The notes under the pieces were generated by a model, which searched no databases, was not told the DNA's origin, and was given only the letters and a program-made list of their open reading frames with translations. Source: Galaxea fascicularis (taxonomy: Eukaryota; Cnidaria; Anthozoa; Scleractinia; Euphylliidae). Taken from it: a stretch of DNA of 64,000 bases. This document shows, one piece after another, positions 60,501 through 64,000 of this stretch (position 1 is the first letter of the stretch; every line of letters starts with the position of its first letter). The stretch spans positions 2,473,001 to 2,537,000 of the forward strand of contig OX419345.1 of NCBI GenBank assembly GCA_948470475.1. Reading direction: 5' to 3'. Both the position numbers and the translations under genes were made by a program.

Positions 60501-62234
60501 GCAGCAATTATTGTGTTTGAATAATAAGCAATTATTGGATGAGGTTTTTGTGACATCCAAAACAATCAAAGTTGAGATAGCTGATCACTCTTACCTTAAC
60601 CTTGATTTTTCTGGTTATCACAGAAACTAAATCTAATAATATTTTTACTATACATTGAACGAAAAGAAAAGTTGTTGTGACAGTAAACATTGACTTGCAA
60701 ACCTAGATGTCATTTTCATTCTTCACTGATGGCAAACCTGACATGATTAACCTTTGAAATCATGCACAGCAGTCATCCATGACCTGAGTATTGTATAATC
60801 TGCAGACAGATGCTGTCACAGGCACTGATTTCAAAAATTCCCTGTACGCTTTTAGCCAATCGGAAAAGAGATAGCGAGTTCAATGCATTTAATAAAGTTA
60901 AGTAGTTATACAGTTGTAGATCTAGATGTAACATGCTGTCTCTCACAATGTCAACATCTTTGTTCTAAGCCAAGCCTAACATGCCATCTGTTAGCTACAT
61001 GTAGTTGAATCAATCTGACACTAGCAGGTTGGAGGGCTGGCTTTTCTTTGAGATGTTGTTAAAAAAAAACGTCATTTCATTCAGTTGAATCTGTTTTCTT
61101 TGCAGTGCCGCTTGATTGTGAGTACAATGAGCAGTCAGAGATGCCAGCCATTCAATGTCATGCTGTTTCCAGTGTGTGTCTTCTTGTTTATCGTGCCTTT
61201 TGTTAAATCTATTGAAGTCGAGGTAGCACTTCTTGCCCTCTACACAGCTGGAGTAACCATATGTCATGTGCATTATGCCATATTTTTGGTGAGTAAAAGT
61301 TTTATTTGTGACAACTCTTTTGCATGGGGTAGTTTCATCAATGGTTTTGTACGTCATGATCATTATCACTTTCAAATGCACATAAAATAACTTTAAAATA
61401 TTGGAAGGATTAGAATAGAGAATGCCAAAGAAATGGCACCAGTTGATATAACTACAGTGTAAGTGTGTACATTGAGAGGATCCCAGGAGGAGTGGGCTTC
61501 AACAGGCTTAAGAGCATGATAATGATTATTAATGATGGTAATGGTGTAATATGCCAATGAGAATGACGATATGCTAGTTGCTTGGCAACGGGCGAAAGGA
61601 CAACTGAAAAGAAATCAGAGTCCCGGGCAGGAATCGAACCTACAACCTCCGTAACACCGGTCAGATACTCTAACCACTGAGCTACAGGAACCCCTGGTGT
61701 CCCACTGGTCTGTGGGCTTGACAATGTAAATGTGATTCAGACATGATAATGATTATTAATGATGGTAATGGTGTAATATTCCCGTGAGAATGATGATATG
61801 CTAGATAAACAACCTAGCTCACCAGGGGTTCCAGTAGCTCAGTAGTTAGAGCATCCAACCGGTGTTACGGAGGCTGTGAGTTCGATTCCTGCCTGGAACT
61901 CTGATTTCTTTTCAGTTGTCCTTTTGCCCATTGCCAAGCAACTAGCATATCAGGCTTCAAAGCATTAGAGTGAGAGGGACAGCCCACATCTTGAAACATC
62001 CTGTCAGTCAAATGAACTCAGAACCATAGTTTGGTCTCAGTTTGTGAGATAGTTAACAAGGAAAAGGAAAGCAGGCACAATTTTTATATTAATAATTATA
62101 TTGATAATAATAATCATCATCATCATCATCAAACACCATTTTAAATGAATCTCATCATTGGTTGTCTTCTCTTCCAGGTGCGAGAGCTGTGTGCTCACCT
62201 TGGCATCTACTGCTTTACAATCAAAAAGTCTTGA
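54584..62234 (+). CDS. SELENOI: Ethanolaminephosphotransferase 1 (SELENOI/EPT1-like)
   Basis: Integral membrane enzyme (ER/Golgi in animals) that transfers phosphoethanolamine from CDP-ethanolamine to diacylglycerol to make phosphatidylethanolamine. Nine exons: 54584-54637 (ATG), 54740-54808, 55957-56186, 56816-57038, 57710-57818, 58900-58948, 59802-59982, 61106-61288 and 62178-62234 (TGA at 62232-62234). They sum to 1155 bases, 384 aa (human 397), with all phases matching. The start LTPEELRGFDKYKYKSEDTS matches human EPT1 from its N-terminus. The CDP-alcohol phosphotransferase motif DG(x)2AR(x)8G(x)3D(x)3D is complete at D108, A112-R113, G122, D126 and D130. Many hydrophobic segments follow, and HWEKYNTGTLFLPWSYD and MSSQRC are conserved. 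The protein ends in IYCFTIKKS, just before the place of the vertebrate selenocysteine; see findings. Confidence 0.95.
55420..55700 (+). mobile_element. Possible 3' end of a LINE retrotransposon
   Basis: AT-rich stretch in SELENOI intron 2 ending in TTTACCCTCGTTAAATAAAG and a short TTAC tandem repeat (TTACTTACTTACTTAC near 55684), the typical tail of CR1/L2-type LINEs. No reverse transcriptase frame is present, so it would be a strongly 5'-truncated copy. Confidence 0.4.
61515..61577 (+). repeat. Direct repeat, first copy (63 bp)
   Basis: CATGATAATGATTATTAATG followed by ATGGTAATGGTGTAATAT and ending in GATATGCTAG. A second copy at 61742-61804 has only a few differences. Each copy stands next to one of the two inverted SINEs. 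Confidence 0.8.
61568..61699 (-). mobile_element. tRNA-derived SINE, minus orientation
   Basis: Read on the minus strand: CACCAGGGGTTCCTGTAGCT then CAGTGGTTAGAGTATC (A box) and GGTTCGATTCC (B box at 61630-61640), followed by a tail with TTTCAGTTGTCCTTTCGCCC. It creates a spurious open frame (VAQWLEYLTG then VVGSIPARDS). It lies in the last SELENOI intron. Confidence 0.75.
61742..61804 (+). repeat. Direct repeat, second copy (63 bp)
   Basis: Diverged copy of 61515-61577, in the same orientation, immediately before the plus-orientation SINE. Confidence 0.8.
61820..61951 (+). mobile_element. tRNA-derived SINE, plus orientation
   Basis: Same family as 61568-61699 but inverted: CACCAGGGGTTCCAGTAGCT, A-box-like TAGCTCAGTAGT, a B box with one change (GAGTTCGATTCC), then the same tail ending in ACTAGCATATC. 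The two copies form arms of about 130 bp. Confidence 0.75.
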
Positions 62235-63562
62235 TGGAAGCAACTGGAAATATGTGGAAATATGTTACTGACATAAATTTTGACAACGAGAGAAAACAGT
62301 GGTCTTTGCAAGTGATAAGATAGGGTATCTGAGTGAGGCTGTAAATAAAAAGGAGCCTCCTACTTTAAGTGTCTTCCCAACACTTCAGCTCTTGTTGCCT
62401 GAGTCTTCTGACATGTATTGAGGCAATTGGTTTGTAGGTGACTCAAGTCCTTCTATTTTATGTGTGTGGTGGAGTAACAGTCTTGATTTTGACCTCTATT
62501 CAAAGCAAGTGTTGGTGCTAAGTTTTTCAAATGGTAATGTAGTTTTAATTTCTTGTAAATGAAAATTCAGTTTCGTAGAGAGGTTGGGAAACAATTCAGA
62601 AATGGCCTATTCTAGTAGCTAATGTTGAATATTTTGAAATGCACTGGTAATGTTGCATTTCAGTCAGCATCGAATATTTCTCATGAGATTTGTTAATATA
62701 ATTGCACTTAAAGCGTTAATGTAAAGAGCAAATGGAGTTCATTTGTTGTGGATAGAATTTGTTTTTGGTTTAAAATTTTCAAACCGGTTGTGGAATCGTT
62801 TCTCAAGTGTAAACTGAAAAACAGTGCAAAATATAAAGAAAATTTTGTCCAACCAAAAACAAATTGAAAGCAATAGCAAAAATAATTATGTATAGAGAAT
62901 ATACTGATATTTGGATCAAGGGTTTTCTTTGCTTAAAGTTGTGTCCTGGTACATGTATGTTGTGTCATTAGTTTTGTGTTTGATGTTAAGATGAACTTGT
63001 TGATGTAGTAATTTTTGGCATAGATAGTTCACCTCAAGTCTCCAGTAACCGACTTATTTTGTTATTCTTACAAAGAGAATTCAGTTTTAACTATATAATA
63101 TGAGAGATATTTCACTGTATACTCTTGTTATTGCTATCAAACAATCATAGGATGTGTCATGCAGCATGCCTTGAAGGGGATTTGTTAAGATGATGTTAAA
63201 ATTGAAGAGGCTTCAAGGTAATGTTTGGGGTCAAAATTGTTTTGGAGCAGAAGTGGGTGAAATTTTGCATGTGGTCTCCAATGTGATTAGAACACAATAC
63301 CTTGGTGTTTTCTTTCTAAAGAATTATGATGAAAATTGTATCACACATCTTAATTTATTTATTTCTGAAGGAGGTTGATGTGGATGTAAGGAAATATTAT
63401 TGTCAAGGTACTTGTATGCAGGTCCCAGTCTGTCTGTATGGTTAGAGGGCTGAAAACAGTTTGGCTAGAGGAATTTTTCCAATTGCCATAAGGTACTACA
63501 AGCTCCAACTAACAGGCCATTTGTTTGTAACCAAACAAGTAACAATGCATGACTACTATATA
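62235..63562 (+). other. SELENOI 3' UTR and downstream flank
   Basis: Follows the TGA at 62232-62234. In the same frame, 13 further codons lead to TAA at 62274-62276. An early AATAAA is at 62344-62349. Several small hairpins occur (AAGTGT/ACACTT near 62366-62384; CCTTGAAG at about 63169 with CTTCAAGG at about 63210). I could not find a stem-loop with the full SECIS signature. No other gene is seen. Confidence 0.45.
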
Positions 63563-63769
63563 TTAACCCTTCAAACTCTAAGTCAAATAATTATTATTTA
63601 TTACCCCTACACATTCCTAGAGATGTAGTGGGGAGAAATTGTTAAAATATCAAGCAAATAAATTCATTTTGTGTGATCATGTCCTTAATTCTCATTACAA
63701 CTCTGCTTTATAAAGCATTGACATTGCAAGGAGAAATTTGCTGATCACTCTTAGGGTTTAAAGGGTTAA
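63563..63769. mobile_element. MITE-like element with TTAACCCTT ends
   Basis: Starts TTAACCCTTCAAACTCTAA and ends TTAGGGTTTAAAGGGTTAA, which are inverted copies with a few changes. About 207 bp with no coding capacity. A degenerate relative lies at 43402-43610. Confidence 0.65.
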
Positions 63770-63875
63770 TAAGCACCTGTCCAGTAAATATGTGCTTGGT
63801 GTAGAGGTGTATACCTACAGTTTTTGCATAACAAATAATTATTAACTGATCTTTCTATTTTTAAACTGCTCATCT

Positions 63876-63883
63876 AAATAAAG
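63876..63883 (+). terminator. Candidate polyadenylation signal
   Basis: AATAAA followed by a GT-rich stretch (GTGCTAGTGGTG). It could serve a long SELENOI transcript, or be chance; the AATAAA at 62344 is nearer to the stop. Confidence 0.25.
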
Positions 63884-64000
63884 TGCTAGTGGTGAATGCG
63901 ATTGTCCTGTGATATTTCAATTTATACCCCATTAATTTCCTTGCAGTCTTACCTGCTTATGTAGAATCCTGTACCCTCCCATCTCTTCTGTTAAGGAAAC

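Noticed and set aside
1..64000. CRISPR arrays, bacterial operons, rRNA genes or an intact provirus
   Set aside because: No regular spacer-repeat array, no Shine-Dalgarno-led gene clusters, no rRNA signature and no gag/pol-like frames were seen; all genes are intron-split animal genes.

Overview
The window is nuclear DNA from an animal. The protein-coding genes are split into short exons with GT-AG introns and carry metazoan signatures: an AP-2 transcription factor, a PPM1G-type phosphatase and a SELENOI/EPT1-type phospholipid synthase. The non-coding DNA is AT-rich and full of short inverted-repeat transposons and tRNA-derived SINEs of the kind I associate with anthozoans. My best reading is a cnidarian, probably a stony coral; this is an inference from sequence style, not a database match.

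From left to right: (1) 185-14150, minus strand, an AP-2 transcription factor with six confident coding exons and one predicted but unlocated micro-exon. (2) 14191-24578, about 10 kb with no convincing gene. (3) 24579-30225, minus, a secreted collagen-like protein with a signal peptide, 12 Gly-X-Y triplets, a short coiled coil and a long Pro/Ala/Ser-rich segment; I recognise no named family. (4) 30226-32043, an intergenic stretch holding one transposon nested inside another. (5) 32044-40481, minus, a membrane-anchored DUF885-family (metallopeptidase-like) protein in eight exons. (6) 41673-42184, minus, a possible small unrecognised gene. (7) 43206-53868, minus, a complete 11-exon PPM1G (PP2C-gamma) gene. 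(8) 54584-62234, plus, a complete 9-exon SELENOI/EPT1-like gene, head-to-head with PPM1G across 715 bp. (9) 62235-64000, 3' UTR and flank.

All multi-exon models were built by matching reading frame and phase across splice sites; for PPM1G, SELENOI, DUF885 and the collagen-like gene the summed exon length is a whole number of codons. There is no sign of an operon or of joint function, apart from the likely shared promoter between PPM1G and SELENOI.

The most unusual items are: a near-perfect 69-bp inverted repeat in a PPM1G intron whose only two mismatches would be G:U pairs in RNA; a TTAA-flanked transposon abutting a DUF885 splice acceptor and offering an in-frame alternative acceptor; a nested transposon pair; a GC-AG intron in PPM1G; oppositely oriented SINEs in a SELENOI intron; and the uncharacterised collagen-like secreted protein.
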